Below are positions 1 to 8,419 of a stretch of 64,000 nucleotides of DNA, piece by piece. The notes under the pieces are model-generated. The model searched no databases. It saw only the letters and a program-made list of their open reading frames with translations, and was not told the origin of the DNA. Origin of the DNA: an uncultured Williamsia sp. (lineage in GTDB: Bacteria; Actinomycetota; Actinomycetes; Mycobacteriales; Mycobacteriaceae); contig NZ_CANLWM010000006.1 in assembly GCF_947494875.1 (NCBI RefSeq), positions 62,001 to 126,000 on the forward strand, in the 5' to 3' direction. The translations under genes and the position numbers were made by a program. Every line of letters starts with the position of its first letter. Within the stretch, counting starts at the first letter, position 1.

Positions 1-1155
1 AAGATCTGGTACACGACATGGGTGTTCGTCGGGCACGAGAGCGAAGTCCCCGAGCCGAACGACTACGTGCGCAAGAAGCTCGGCCTGCAGGACATCATCA
101 TGACCCGCGACCGCGACGATCGGATCCACCTGTTGGTGAACCGGTGCGCGCATCGCGCCAATCTGGTCTGCGACGACGCAAGTGGCAACTCGAGCTCGTT
201 CCGATGCCCGTACCACGGGTGGACCTACCGCAACACCGGGGAACTCCTCGGCTACCCGTACAACAAGGGCTACGGAGGCAAGAAGGTCCTCGATCTCCGG
301 ATGGGTTCGGTCACCAGGGTCGAGTCCTACCGCGGCTTCGTCTTCGGGAGCTTTGCCGCCGAGGGCCCGTCGCTCGTGGAGCATCTCGGTGCTGCGGCCG
401 GGGAGATCGACCGGCTCGCCCGGCTGTCCCCCCAGGGCCGGGTGGAACTCACGGCAGGTTGGCTGCAGCACTCGACTCGCGCAAACTGGAAACTTCTGGC
501 CGAGAACGAGACCGACGGTTACCACCCACAGTTCGTGCACGGGTCGATCTTCGGTGTCACCGGGTCGCCCATCGGTCCGCTCTACAGCGACTCGTCGACC
601 GCGGTGACCCGCGATCTCGGCAATGGCCACAGCGAGAACGATCTGCGACCCGAGTTCTGCAAGTTCGCCGAACCGATGCGATGGTTCGGGACGACCGAGT
701 CACGGGTGCCCGACTACGTCGCCGCGATGCGGGCTCTCCATGGCGACGACGCAGAGCGGATCCTCATCGAGGGCGCACCGCACGTCATGATCTTCCCGAA
801 TCTGTTCATCGCCGAGATCCAGGTGTTCAACATCCAACCGGTCTCGGCCGGGGAGTGCGTGCAGTACGCGACGGCTGTCCAACTCGCCGGCGCGCCGGAG
901 TTGAACCGTCGCATGATCTCGCAGTCGATCGGATCGGTCGGCCCTGCCGGGATGCTCCTCGCCGACGACACCGAGATGTACGAGCGCAACCAGGTCGGCG
1001 TGGGTATGCGCTCGCCGGAGTGGCTCGACGTCCGACGCGGTATGGCCCGTGAGTCCGTCGACGAGAACGGCTTCACCGTCGGCTCGGCCACCGACGAGGT
1101 CGGGATGCGTGGCTTCTGGTCGCACTACAAGACGTTGATGGAGGCGCAGCGATGA
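1..1155 (+). CDS. Rieske non-heme iron ring-hydroxylating dioxygenase, large (alpha) subunit, 5'-truncated
   Basis: This is the catalytic subunit of a ring-hydroxylating dioxygenase, which adds O2 to an aromatic ring using electrons from a ferredoxin. The reading frame is open from base 1, so the start lies outside the window; 384 residues are visible. The Rieske [2Fe-2S] ligands appear as C-A-H (codons near 145) and C-P-Y-H (near 205). The mononuclear iron site follows the family pattern D-x2-H-x4-H in DGYHPQFVH (near 511). The end overlaps the beta-subunit gene by 4 bp (ATGA). A ferredoxin and a ferredoxin reductase lie at 8.2-9.7 kb in the same operon and could complete the enzyme. The general style resembles carboxylated-arene dioxygenases such as benzoate or cumate types, but the substrate cannot be read from the sequence. 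Confidence 0.93.
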   Translation, partial: KIWYTTWVFVGHESEVPEPNDYVRKKLGLQDIIMTRDRDDRIHLLVNRCAHRANLVCDDASGNSSSFRCPYHGWTYRNTGELLGYPYNKGYGGKKVLDLRMGSVTRVESYRGFVFGSFAAEGPSLVEHLGAAAGEIDRLARLSPQGRVELTAGWLQHSTRANWKLLAENETDGYHPQFVHGSIFGVTGSPIGPLYSDSSTAVTRDLGNGHSENDLRPEFCKFAEPMRWFGTTESRVPDYVAAMRALHGDDAERILIEGAPHVMIFPNLFIAEIQVFNIQPVSAGECVQYATAVQLAGAPELNRRMISQSIGSVGPAGMLLADDTEMYERNQVGVGMRSPEWLDVRRGMARESVDENGFTVGSATDEVGMRGFWSHYKTLMEAQR

Positions 1156-1682
1156 CGACCGTCGAGACGACCGGGCAGGGACCGGTCCCGGCGCCGGAGA
1201 TCGACATCCGCGAGGTCGAACAGTTCCTGTACCGCGAAGCCCGTCTGGCCGACGAGAGCGACTACGACGGTTGGGAGGCACTGTGGACCGATGACGCGAT
1301 CTACTGGGTCCCGGCATCCGAACACGATGCCGACCCGTTGCGGTGCGTGTCGATCATCTACGACAACCGGAACCGCATCTCGACGCGCATGAAGCAGGTG
1401 CGCACCGGCAAGCGCTATGCGCAGTCACCGCCGTCGAACCTCCGCCGTCTGGTGTCTAACGTGGAGATCCTCGGCGGGCACCGGGCGTCCGACGGCTCTG
1501 TGGACGTCGAGGTCGGCGCGAACGTCCTCATCTTCGAGTCCAGGGCGCGTGGCAACGAGCTGTGGGGTGGACGTGTGACATACCGTCTGCGGCCGAGTCG
1601 GGATGGGCTGCGCCTGTCCTACAAGAAGGTCGTCCTCGTCGATCATGACAAGGCCGTCCCCACACTCGGGTTCCTCGTGTGA
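1152..1682 (+). CDS. Ring-hydroxylating dioxygenase, small (beta) subunit
   Basis: This 176-residue protein has the size and pattern of the NTF2-fold beta subunits that hold the alpha trimer together. Family-typical features are an N-terminal helix (EVEQFLYREARLADE), a W-x-A-L-W-T-D-D-A-I-Y-W segment, and the motif RLVSNVEI about 100 residues in. It is non-catalytic in the known enzymes. The ATG overlaps the alpha-subunit stop, and the stop overlaps the next start (GTGA), so the three genes are translationally coupled. Confidence 0.92.
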   Translation: MTTVETTGQGPVPAPEIDIREVEQFLYREARLADESDYDGWEALWTDDAIYWVPASEHDADPLRCVSIIYDNRNRISTRMKQVRTGKRYAQSPPSNLRRLVSNVEILGGHRASDGSVDVEVGANVLIFESRARGNELWGGRVTYRLRPSRDGLRLSYKKVVLVDHDKAVPTLGFLV

Positions 1683-1915
1683 CCGCGACGGTCCCCGACC
1701 CGCAGGAGCGGATCGTCGACAGCGAGTTCGCCCAGGTTCGCGTGGCGTTCGACGACACCGGACGGTCGACGCGCCTGCGTCTGGAGGACGCCAAGACCGG
1801 CCGTGTGCGGTTCCTCGACGCGCTGGAGCTCGAGACGCTCATCTGGGTGGCCGACGAACGGATCGACGCGTTGCTCGATCCGTCGGCCGATCGGTGGAAC
1901 ACCCGCGGTGACTGA
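1679..1915 (+). CDS. Small acidic protein of unknown function in the dioxygenase operon
   Basis: This 78-residue protein starts at a GTG that overlaps the beta-subunit stop, and its own end overlaps the next gene by 8 bp. It has no transmembrane segment and no cysteine. The middle (residues 20-60) looks like a short beta-rich domain ending in LDALELETLIWVADE. Small proteins of this kind occur beside actinobacterial dioxygenases and are sometimes labelled as dihydrodiol dehydrogenase; at this length it cannot be a complete dehydrogenase, so I do not adopt that name. An accessory role for the dioxygenase is inference from position. Confidence 0.7.
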   Translation: MTATVPDPQERIVDSEFAQVRVAFDDTGRSTRLRLEDAKTGRVRFLDALELETLIWVADERIDALLDPSADRWNTRGD

Positions 1916-3176
1916 GCCGGCAGCCGACCTCGACCTGACCCGATGGATACGGCCGGGTGACACCGTCGTCTGGGGACAGGCTTGCGCGGAGCCCCGAGCG
2001 CTGACCGCTGCGCTGGTACAGGCCCGCCACGAACTCGACGGGATCCGCTGTGTCGTCGGCATCCCCGCCACGACCACGCTCAAACCCGACACGGTCGACG
2101 GCATCGATGTGGTGTCCTACTGCGGGAGCGGCGGGAACGCCGCACTCGACCAGGCCGGTCTGCTCGACGTCCTGCCCGTGCACTACTCGACCCTGCCGGC
2201 GCTGCTCACCACGGGTGCGCTCCGAGCCGACGTGGTGCTGGTGCAGGTGTCACCGGCGGATGCGCAGGGTCGTCACTGCCTGGGACTCGGTGACGACTAC
2301 TTCTCGTCCGCGATCGACACCGCGCGCGTGGTGCTGGTCGAGGTAAACCGCCACGTGCCTTTCGTCGACGGCGCCCGCACCATCGCCACCGGCGACTGGG
2401 CTCACGCCGTGTGGTCGGACGTCCCGCCCGCACAGATGCCTGCCGGCGTCCCGTCCGACACGGTTGCCGCCGTTGCCGATTCGGTCGCCGACCTCGTCGA
2501 CGACGGTGTGACGCTGCAGATCGGGATCGGTGCGCTGCCCGACGCGGTCCTCGGGCGACTGCACGACCGCACGGACCTCGGCTTCCACTCGGGCATCCTC
2601 ACCGACGGGGTCATGTCGCTCATCACCTCCGGTGCGGCCTCCGGTGCGGCCAAGACCGTCGACCCCGGCGTCGCGGTCGGCGGCTCCCTCGTCGGGACCG
2701 CCGAGCTGTTCGAGTTCGCCCACCACAACCCGCGGATCACCCTGCGCCCCACCGGGTACACCCATCGGATCGACGTCCTCGCCGCGCAACACCGGCTGAC
2801 CGCGATCAACTCCGCCGTCGAGGTCGACCTCACCGGCGCGGTCAACGCCGAGACCGTCGGCGATCGCTACGTGGGTGCGGTCGGCGGGGCCATGGACTTC
2901 CTGCGCGGCGCCGCCCTGTCGCCGGGCGGCACCCCGATCGTCGCACTGCCGTCCACGGCGCGCGGCCGCAGCCGGATCGTGGCGCACCTGTCCGGACCGG
3001 TCAGCACGCCCCGCGCCGACGCCGGCCTGATCGTCACCGAACACGGCCACGCGGACCTGCGCGGACTGTCGATCTCCGCGCGTGTCGAGGCGATGATCGC
3101 CGTCGCCGCCCCCGAACACCGAGACGAACTCGCCGACAGCGCAGCTCGTCTCGCGACAAGAGAGGTCACCGCATGA
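1908..3176 (+). CDS. Acetyl-CoA hydrolase/transferase (COG0427) family protein
   Basis: The 422-residue product belongs to the family that includes 4-hydroxybutyrate CoA-transferase and acetyl-CoA hydrolase. The chosen start is GTG at 1908 (VTEPAAD), which overlaps the upstream stop; an upstream extension in the same frame does not resemble the family. The glycine-rich CoA-binding segment LQIGIGALPDAVL (residues about 202-214) and the C-terminal block YVGAVGGAMDFLRGA are clear. The family's catalytic glutamate normally sits in an H-S/T-E motif just before a D-G-V; here that place reads FHSGILTDGV, with glycine instead of glutamate. Transferase activity is therefore uncertain. It ends overlapping the thiolase start (ATGA). 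Confidence 0.82.
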   Translation: MTEPAADLDLTRWIRPGDTVVWGQACAEPRALTAALVQARHELDGIRCVVGIPATTTLKPDTVDGIDVVSYCGSGGNAALDQAGLLDVLPVHYSTLPALLTTGALRADVVLVQVSPADAQGRHCLGLGDDYFSSAIDTARVVLVEVNRHVPFVDGARTIATGDWAHAVWSDVPPAQMPAGVPSDTVAAVADSVADLVDDGVTLQIGIGALPDAVLGRLHDRTDLGFHSGILTDGVMSLITSGAASGAAKTVDPGVAVGGSLVGTAELFEFAHHNPRITLRPTGYTHRIDVLAAQHRLTAINSAVEVDLTGAVNAETVGDRYVGAVGGAMDFLRGAALSPGGTPIVALPSTARGRSRIVAHLSGPVSTPRADAGLIVTEHGHADLRGLSISARVEAMIAVAAPEHRDELADSAARLATREVTA

Positions 3177-4378
3177 ACCGCGCCGCCATCGTCGCTCCCG
3201 TACGCACACCGGTGGGGGGATTCGGCGGGACCCTGGCCCCTCTCACCGCCGCGGATCTCGCCACCATCGCGATCACGGCGGTGGTGGAGCGATCCGGGAT
3301 CGACCCGGATGCGGTCGAGGACGTCTCGTTCGCGCAGTCCTACGCCAACTCGGAGGCCCCCTGCATCGGGCGCTGGGCCGCACTCGACGCCGGACTCCCC
3401 GTCGGTGTCCCCGGATTCTCGGTCGATCGGCGTTGCGGCGGTGGCCTCCAGTCGGTCGTGACCGCGGCGATGATGGTCCAGACCGGTGCCGCCGACGTGG
3501 TGGTCGCCGGCGGCGCCGAGTCGATGAGCAACATCGAGCACTACACGACGGGTGCACGCTGGGGCTCACGTAACGGGACGGTGTCGTTGTTCGACCGCCT
3601 CGACCGGGGACGTGAACGCTCGCAACCGGAATGGCGGTTCGGGAGGATCAGCGGGATGATCGAGACGGCCGAGAACCTCGCGCGGGAGTTCGGCATCTCC
3701 CGCGAGGACTCCGACGCCTTCGCCGTCCGCAGCCATCGTGCGGCGGCCGCCGCGCACGAGGCGGGGACCTTCGATGCCGAGATGGTCCCGGTCGAGGTCC
3801 CGCAGCGGCGTGGGGAGCCACTCGTCGTCACCCACGACGAGGGCGTGCGTCCCGACTCGTCGATGGAGACTCTCGCCCGGCTCCGCAGCGTGACGCCCGA
3901 CGGCACGGTGACCGCAGGCAACGCGGCGCAGCAGAACGACGCCGCGGCAGCGTGCCTCGTCGTCGCCGAGCACCGTCTGGACGAGCTGGGACTCGAACCG
4001 ATCGGCTTCCTGCACAGCTGGGCCGCGGTCGGCTGCGAGCCGTCGCACATGGGGGTCGGACCCATCGGCGCGGTCGCGAAACTCTTCGCCGCGAACGGGC
4101 TGACGTTCGACGACATGGACCTCATCGAGATCAACGAGGCGTTTGCCGTACAGGTCCTCGCGGTGCTCTCCGGTTGGGGCGTGACACTCGGTGACGTCGA
4201 GGACCGGTTGAACGTCAACGGTTCCGGCATCTCGCTGGGCCACCCGATCGGCGCGACCGGCACGCGGATCATGACCACGATGCTGCATGAGCTCGCGCGT
4301 CGTGAGGGCCGCTTCGCGTTGGCGACGATGTGCATCGGTGGCGGTCAGGGTATGGCCGCGGTCTTCGAGGGGGCCTGA
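3173..4378 (+). CDS. Thiolase (acetyl-CoA acyltransferase)
   Basis: This 401-residue protein is a canonical degradative thiolase, which cleaves 3-ketoacyl-CoA with free CoA. The nucleophilic cysteine is C88 in DRRCGGGLQS, the catalytic histidine is H357 in GHPIGATG, and the second acid/base cysteine is C387 in ATMCIGGGQG. The NEAF motif is present as INEAFAVQ. The start ATG overlaps the upstream stop. It is the only one of the three thiolase-fold proteins in this operon with all four signature motifs intact, so it is the likely chain-cleaving enzyme. Confidence 0.95.
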   Translation: MNRAAIVAPVRTPVGGFGGTLAPLTAADLATIAITAVVERSGIDPDAVEDVSFAQSYANSEAPCIGRWAALDAGLPVGVPGFSVDRRCGGGLQSVVTAAMMVQTGAADVVVAGGAESMSNIEHYTTGARWGSRNGTVSLFDRLDRGRERSQPEWRFGRISGMIETAENLAREFGISREDSDAFAVRSHRAAAAAHEAGTFDAEMVPVEVPQRRGEPLVVTHDEGVRPDSSMETLARLRSVTPDGTVTAGNAAQQNDAAAACLVVAEHRLDELGLEPIGFLHSWAAVGCEPSHMGVGPIGAVAKLFAANGLTFDDMDLIEINEAFAVQVLAVLSGWGVTLGDVEDRLNVNGSGISLGHPIGATGTRIMTTMLHELARREGRFALATMCIGGGQGMAAVFEGA

Positions 4379-4381
4379 CGC

Positions 4382-5755
4382 GTGGCTGTCGAACTGATCT
4401 CCTTCGCCGCCTATCTCCCGTCCGGTCGGCTCGCCCCGACCGACGTCGGCGGGCGTGCCGGCGGGCGTGATCGTGTCGTCGCGTCCTTCGACGAGGACTC
4501 GACGACGATGGCTGTCGAGGCCGCAGCGCGGGCGTTGCGCCGTATCGACACCGCCGCGGATCCGGCCACGGTCCTCCTGGCCACCACCAGTCCCGCCTAC
4601 GCCGACAAGACGAACGCCGTCGCCGTGCACGCGGCGCTCGACCTGCCGCGTTCTGCGTTCTGCGCTGATCTCGTCGGCGGCGGCAGGTCGTCTGTCGCCG
4701 CATTGCGGTTGGTGTCCCGCGACGGCGGCATCGCCGTGATGTCGGACGTCCGGGTGGGGCGCCCGGGGTCCGAGGACGAGAAGCTCGGCGGCGACGGGGC
4801 GGCCGCGTTCGTCTTCGCCGACACCGCGGAGACCGGCGACGGTGTGGCCGCGGTCATCGGGACGGCGTCGGTCTCGGCGGAATTCCTCGACCGGTGGCGT
4901 GATCCCCGCAGCGAGGTCGGTGAACAGTGGGAGGAGCGGTTCGGAGTCGAGCAGTACACCCCACTGGTGCGTGAGGCCGCCGCTGCGGCATTGGCCTGCG
5001 CCGGGATCGAGTCCGCCGATCACGTGGTGATCGCATGTCCGAACTCGGGCATCGCCAAGCGTGCTGCGACGCTCGTCACCGGCGTGGTCTCGACGACGAC
5101 CTCGACGGTCGGGCACAGCGGTGCCGCCGATCTCGGGGTTGCGCTGGCCGCCGCGCTCGACGGTGCCGGACGCGACCAGTCGATCCTCGTCGTGTCGGCC
5201 GTCGACGGGTGCGACGCCCTCGTGCTGCGTACCTTGCCGGGGATCGAGCGGCTCGGCACCCAACCCACTGTGGCCGAACAACGTTCGTCGGGCACCGCGG
5301 TGCGCTACCTGGACTACCTGTCGTGGCGCGGGCTCCTCGACAAGCAGCCTCCGCGTCGTCCCGAACCCGATCGGCCGGCCGGGCCGCCGTCGCGCAGATC
5401 GGTGGCGTGGAAGTTCTCGCTCACCGGCTCCCGCTGCACGGTGTGCGACTTCCTGCACCTGCCGCCGGCGCGGGTGTGTCGCGGGTGCGGGACGACGGAC
5501 GCCATGCGGCCGGAGTCGGCCCGGTCGACATCGGGCACCGTGGTCACCTCCACCATCGATCGTCTCGCGTATTCGCCGGCGCCCCCGGTGGTCGAGGTCG
5601 TCGTCGACTTCGACGGTGGAGGACGAACCACTCTCGAGGTCGCCGATGCCGCTCCCGACGGTGTCGGGGTGGGTGCGCGTGTCACACCGACGTTCCGCAG
5701 GCTGTTCACCGCCGGCGGCGTCCACAACTATTTCTGGAAGGCGAGGACAGCATGA
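4382..5755 (+). CDS. HMG-CoA-synthase-like domain fused to a zinc-ribbon OB-fold (DUF35) domain
   Basis: The 457-residue protein starts at GTG, 3 bp after the thiolase stop. Residues 1-320 resemble the thiolase-fold HMG-CoA synthase/KAS III group. Residues 340-457 form a DUF35 unit with a zinc ribbon (C352, C355, C366, C369) and an OB-fold. DUF35 proteins are known partners of thiolases and HMG-CoA synthases, supplying CoA binding. In the synthase-like half the region where a nucleophilic cysteine is expected reads DLVGGGRSSVAAL, so this half may be non-catalytic. A scaffold or CoA-handling role for the thiolase encoded next (ATGA overlap) is inference. Confidence 0.82.
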   Translation: MAVELISFAAYLPSGRLAPTDVGGRAGGRDRVVASFDEDSTTMAVEAAARALRRIDTAADPATVLLATTSPAYADKTNAVAVHAALDLPRSAFCADLVGGGRSSVAALRLVSRDGGIAVMSDVRVGRPGSEDEKLGGDGAAAFVFADTAETGDGVAAVIGTASVSAEFLDRWRDPRSEVGEQWEERFGVEQYTPLVREAAAAALACAGIESADHVVIACPNSGIAKRAATLVTGVVSTTTSTVGHSGAADLGVALAAALDGAGRDQSILVVSAVDGCDALVLRTLPGIERLGTQPTVAEQRSSGTAVRYLDYLSWRGLLDKQPPRRPEPDRPAGPPSRRSVAWKFSLTGSRCTVCDFLHLPPARVCRGCGTTDAMRPESARSTSGTVVTSTIDRLAYSPAPPVVEVVVDFDGGGRTTLEVADAAPDGVGVGARVTPTFRRLFTAGGVHNYFWKARTA

Positions 5756-6945
5756 CCAGCAACGGGATCCGCGACCGGGTGGCCGTCGTGGGCATGGGCT
5801 GCACCCGGTTCGGTGAACTGTGGGATTCGTCGACCGACGACCTGGTGATCGACGCGGTCGGCGAGTGTCTGGAGTCCGCCGGTGGTCTCGACATCGACGA
5901 GGTCGACGCCTTCTGGCTCGGCACCCTGGGTTCGGGGCAGTCGGGACTGGCCCTGAGTCGCCCGTTGGGGATCGACTACAAACCCGTGACCCGGGTCGAG
6001 AACTACTGTGCGACCGGATCGGAGTCGTTCCGGAACGCCTGCTACGCCGTCGCTTCGGGCGCGTACGACACCGTGATGGCGGTGGGTGTGGAGAAACTGA
6101 AGGACTCGGGGTTCTCGGGGCTGCTGCGCAGCGATCCACCCGCAGACGGTACCGCCAGTGAGCTGTCCCTGACCGCGCCGGCGGCCTTTTCGTTCCTCGA
6201 TCCCGCGTACTGCGCAGCTTTCGGTGTCCACCCGGACGAGATGCGGGCCGCGATGACGCACGTGGCGTGGAAGAACCACGTCAACGGAGCGCGGAACCCG
6301 AAGGCCCAGTTCCGGTCCGAGGTGTCTCGGGAGAAGATCGACCAGGCGCCCCGTGTCGCGGGGCGGCTGGGGGTCTTCGACTGCTCGGGCGTCTCGGACG
6401 GAGCGGCGTGCGCGCTGATCGTGCGGGCCGAGGACGCCCATCGGTACACCGACACCCCGATGTACGTGAAGGGACTGTCACTGTCCGCGGGACCGGCGCG
6501 TGGCGCGCTCGATCCCGAGTTCGACTACACCACCTTTCCCGAGGTCGTCCGTAGCGCGGCCGACGCCTACCGGCAGGCGGGTGTGGACCGACCCGCCGAC
6601 GACCTCTCGCTGGCCGAGGTGCACGACTGCTTCACCCCCACCGAGATCGTCCTCATGGAGGACCTCGGTTTCACCGACCGCGGGCGGTCGTGGAAGGACG
6701 TGCTAGCCGGTGAGTTCGACGCCGACGGGTCGCTCCCGGTGAACCCCGACGGCGGCCTCAAGTCCTTCGGCCATCCGGTGGGTGCGAGCGGGTTGCGCAT
6801 GCTCTACGAGTGCTGGCTCCAGTTCTCCGAACGCGCGGGGGATCGCCAGATCGACGACGCTCGACTGGCTCTCACACACAACCTGGGAGGTCGCCCGGGT
6901 GCGTGCGTGTCGTTCGTGTCGATAGTCGGACGTGATCTGTCGTGA
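5752..6945 (+). CDS. SCP-x type thiolase family protein
   Basis: This 397-residue protein belongs to the sterol-carrier-protein-x-like thiolase branch, typical of steroid and branched acid breakdown. The nucleophile is C86 in VENYCATGSE, HDCF replaces the NEAF box, GHPVGAS carries the catalytic histidine, and the C-terminal block is HNLGGRPG without the usual second cysteine, as expected for this branch. Members usually pair with DUF35 proteins; the upstream neighbour carries a DUF35 domain. It overlaps both neighbours by 4 bp. Retro-aldol cleavage rather than thiolysis is possible for such pairs and cannot be excluded. Confidence 0.9.
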   Translation: MTSNGIRDRVAVVGMGCTRFGELWDSSTDDLVIDAVGECLESAGGLDIDEVDAFWLGTLGSGQSGLALSRPLGIDYKPVTRVENYCATGSESFRNACYAVASGAYDTVMAVGVEKLKDSGFSGLLRSDPPADGTASELSLTAPAAFSFLDPAYCAAFGVHPDEMRAAMTHVAWKNHVNGARNPKAQFRSEVSREKIDQAPRVAGRLGVFDCSGVSDGAACALIVRAEDAHRYTDTPMYVKGLSLSAGPARGALDPEFDYTTFPEVVRSAADAYRQAGVDRPADDLSLAEVHDCFTPTEIVLMEDLGFTDRGRSWKDVLAGEFDADGSLPVNPDGGLKSFGHPVGASGLRMLYECWLQFSERAGDRQIDDARLALTHNLGGRPGACVSFVSIVGRDLS

Positions 6946-8174
6946 ACCACCTCACAGGGGATGGCGCGGTGGCCGACGGCGCCCCGGCCGTGCTCGCGCA
7001 GGCGCTCTACGGCGCGCTCGCAGCGGGTGACAGGGAGGTGCTCGACCATGTCCTGCACGCCGACTTCAGTGGCCGGGCGACGGAGGGTCTGCCCGTCGGT
7101 CTCGGTGGTGAGCACCCCGATCCCCGCGCCATGCGGAGGGATTTCTGGGGTCGGATCGCGAAGCACTACACCGCAGCCGCTCACCCGACGGAGATGGTGG
7201 CGCTCGACGACGGCCGCCTGCTCGTGCGAGGCCGCTACACCGGGACCGCCCGTGTGTCCGGTCGCGCGCTCGACGCCGAGTTCGTGCACGTGCTGACCTT
7301 CGCCGACGGTGCCATCAGTCGACTCGAACAGCTCACCGACAGTCATCTCTGGTGCAGTGCACTGGGCGCCGACGACCGGGGGAGGACGCTGACCACGATC
7401 GACTTCTCGGTCGAGTACGGTGTCGCGACGATCCGCCTCGATCGTCCGGACCACCGCAACGCAATCGACCTCACGCTCGCCGAGGACCTGCTCGAGGCCG
7501 CCCGCCGATGCGCCGCCGACCGATCCGTGCGGGCGGTCCTGATCGAGGGTGCGGGAACGGATCTCACCGTCGGCGGTGACATCGCCTACTTCGGGGGCGA
7601 CAGTTCCGACGAACTCGGGGCAGTCCTGCGTCGGATGACCGGCCCGTTCCACGAGGCGTTCGCGATCCTCGCCTCGCTCGACGCACCCGTCGTCACCGCG
7701 GCCCATGGGTCCGTCGCTGGTGGCGGCCTCGGTTTCGTCTACGCAGCCGACATCGTTCTCGCCGCCCCGGACACCCGCTTCGTCACCGCGTTCGCGGCGA
7801 TCGGACTGTCCGGCGACGGCGGCGGAACGTGGCATCTCCCGCGGCTCGTCGGCGCGCGGCGTGCCGCGAAGATGTATCTCGAGAACTACCCGCTGGGCGC
7901 CGCCGAAGCCCTCGAGTGGGGTCTGATCACCGAGATCGTTCCTGCCAGCGACCTGTCGCGCATCGCACGAGAGAGGGCCCGCGCCCTGGCATCCGGACCG
8001 ACACGGGCGTTCGCGCAGATGCGGATCCTGCTGCATGCGTCCTCGACCTCCACCCATACCGAACAACTCCACGCCGAGGTGGAGGGGATCGTCCGCGTGG
8101 CGTCGACCCACGACGCCTCGGAGGCGCTCACCGCCTTCGTCCAGAAACGCCGGCCCACGTTCGAGGGCCGATGA
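6942..8174 (+). CDS. SnoaL-like domain fused to an enoyl-CoA hydratase/isomerase domain
   Basis: This 410-residue protein is a two-domain fusion. Residues about 15-140 look like a SnoaL/NTF2-fold cyclase-isomerase domain (LYGALAAGDREVLDHVL, then FVHVLTFADGAISRLEQ). Residues about 150-408 are crotonase-fold, with the oxyanion-hole segments AAHGSVAGGGLGF and FAAIGLSGDGGGTWHLPRLVG. Neither hydratase glutamate is seen: GGGLG stands where GG-x-x-E is usual, and AAIGL where the second Glu is usual. An aspartate in GDGGG remains, as in crotonase isomerases and hydrolases. The start is GTG overlapping the thiolase stop. Isomerase or hydrolase activity on a CoA intermediate is more likely than simple hydration; this is inference. 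Confidence 0.85.
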   Translation: MNHLTGDGAVADGAPAVLAQALYGALAAGDREVLDHVLHADFSGRATEGLPVGLGGEHPDPRAMRRDFWGRIAKHYTAAAHPTEMVALDDGRLLVRGRYTGTARVSGRALDAEFVHVLTFADGAISRLEQLTDSHLWCSALGADDRGRTLTTIDFSVEYGVATIRLDRPDHRNAIDLTLAEDLLEAARRCAADRSVRAVLIEGAGTDLTVGGDIAYFGGDSSDELGAVLRRMTGPFHEAFAILASLDAPVVTAAHGSVAGGGLGFVYAADIVLAAPDTRFVTAFAAIGLSGDGGGTWHLPRLVGARRAAKMYLENYPLGAAEALEWGLITEIVPASDLSRIARERARALASGPTRAFAQMRILLHASSTSTHTEQLHAEVEGIVRVASTHDASEALTAFVQKRRPTFEGR

Positions 8175-8223
8175 CTCACCCACCGGGACCGAACACGGTG
8201 CCGGCCATCACCGAGGAGATGCC

Positions 8224-8415
8224 ATGAAGGTCATCGTCGACCGCACCAGATGCACCGGCCTGGGGATCTGTGAATCCCTCGCGCCCGCCTTCTTCGAGGT
8301 GAACGACGACGGCGACCTGGTTCTGCTCGAGGACGAGATCGAGCCCGGGGAACGGTCGGAGGTCGACGAGGCAGTCGCGGGGTGTCCCACCGAGGCACTC
8401 CGTATCGAGGAGTGA
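8224..8415 (+). CDS. [3Fe-4S]-type ferredoxin
   Basis: This 63-residue acidic ferredoxin has the cluster ligands C10, C16 and C54 in the arrangement CTGLGIC and GCPTEAL; leucine at position 13 replaces the fourth cysteine, as in actinobacterial [3Fe-4S] ferredoxins that serve P450s and dioxygenases. It starts at ATG 49 bp after the crotonase-fusion gene, and a reductase follows 4 bp later. It probably carries electrons from that reductase to the Rieske dioxygenase. Confidence 0.93.
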   Translation: MKVIVDRTRCTGLGICESLAPAFFEVNDDGDLVLLEDEIEPGERSEVDEAVAGCPTEALRIEE

Positions 8416-8419
8416 GCCG

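Noticed and set aside
3566-6139. 857-codon minus-strand open frame
   Set aside because: It lies antisense to thiolase and OB-fusion genes; long antisense frames are expected in GC-rich DNA.
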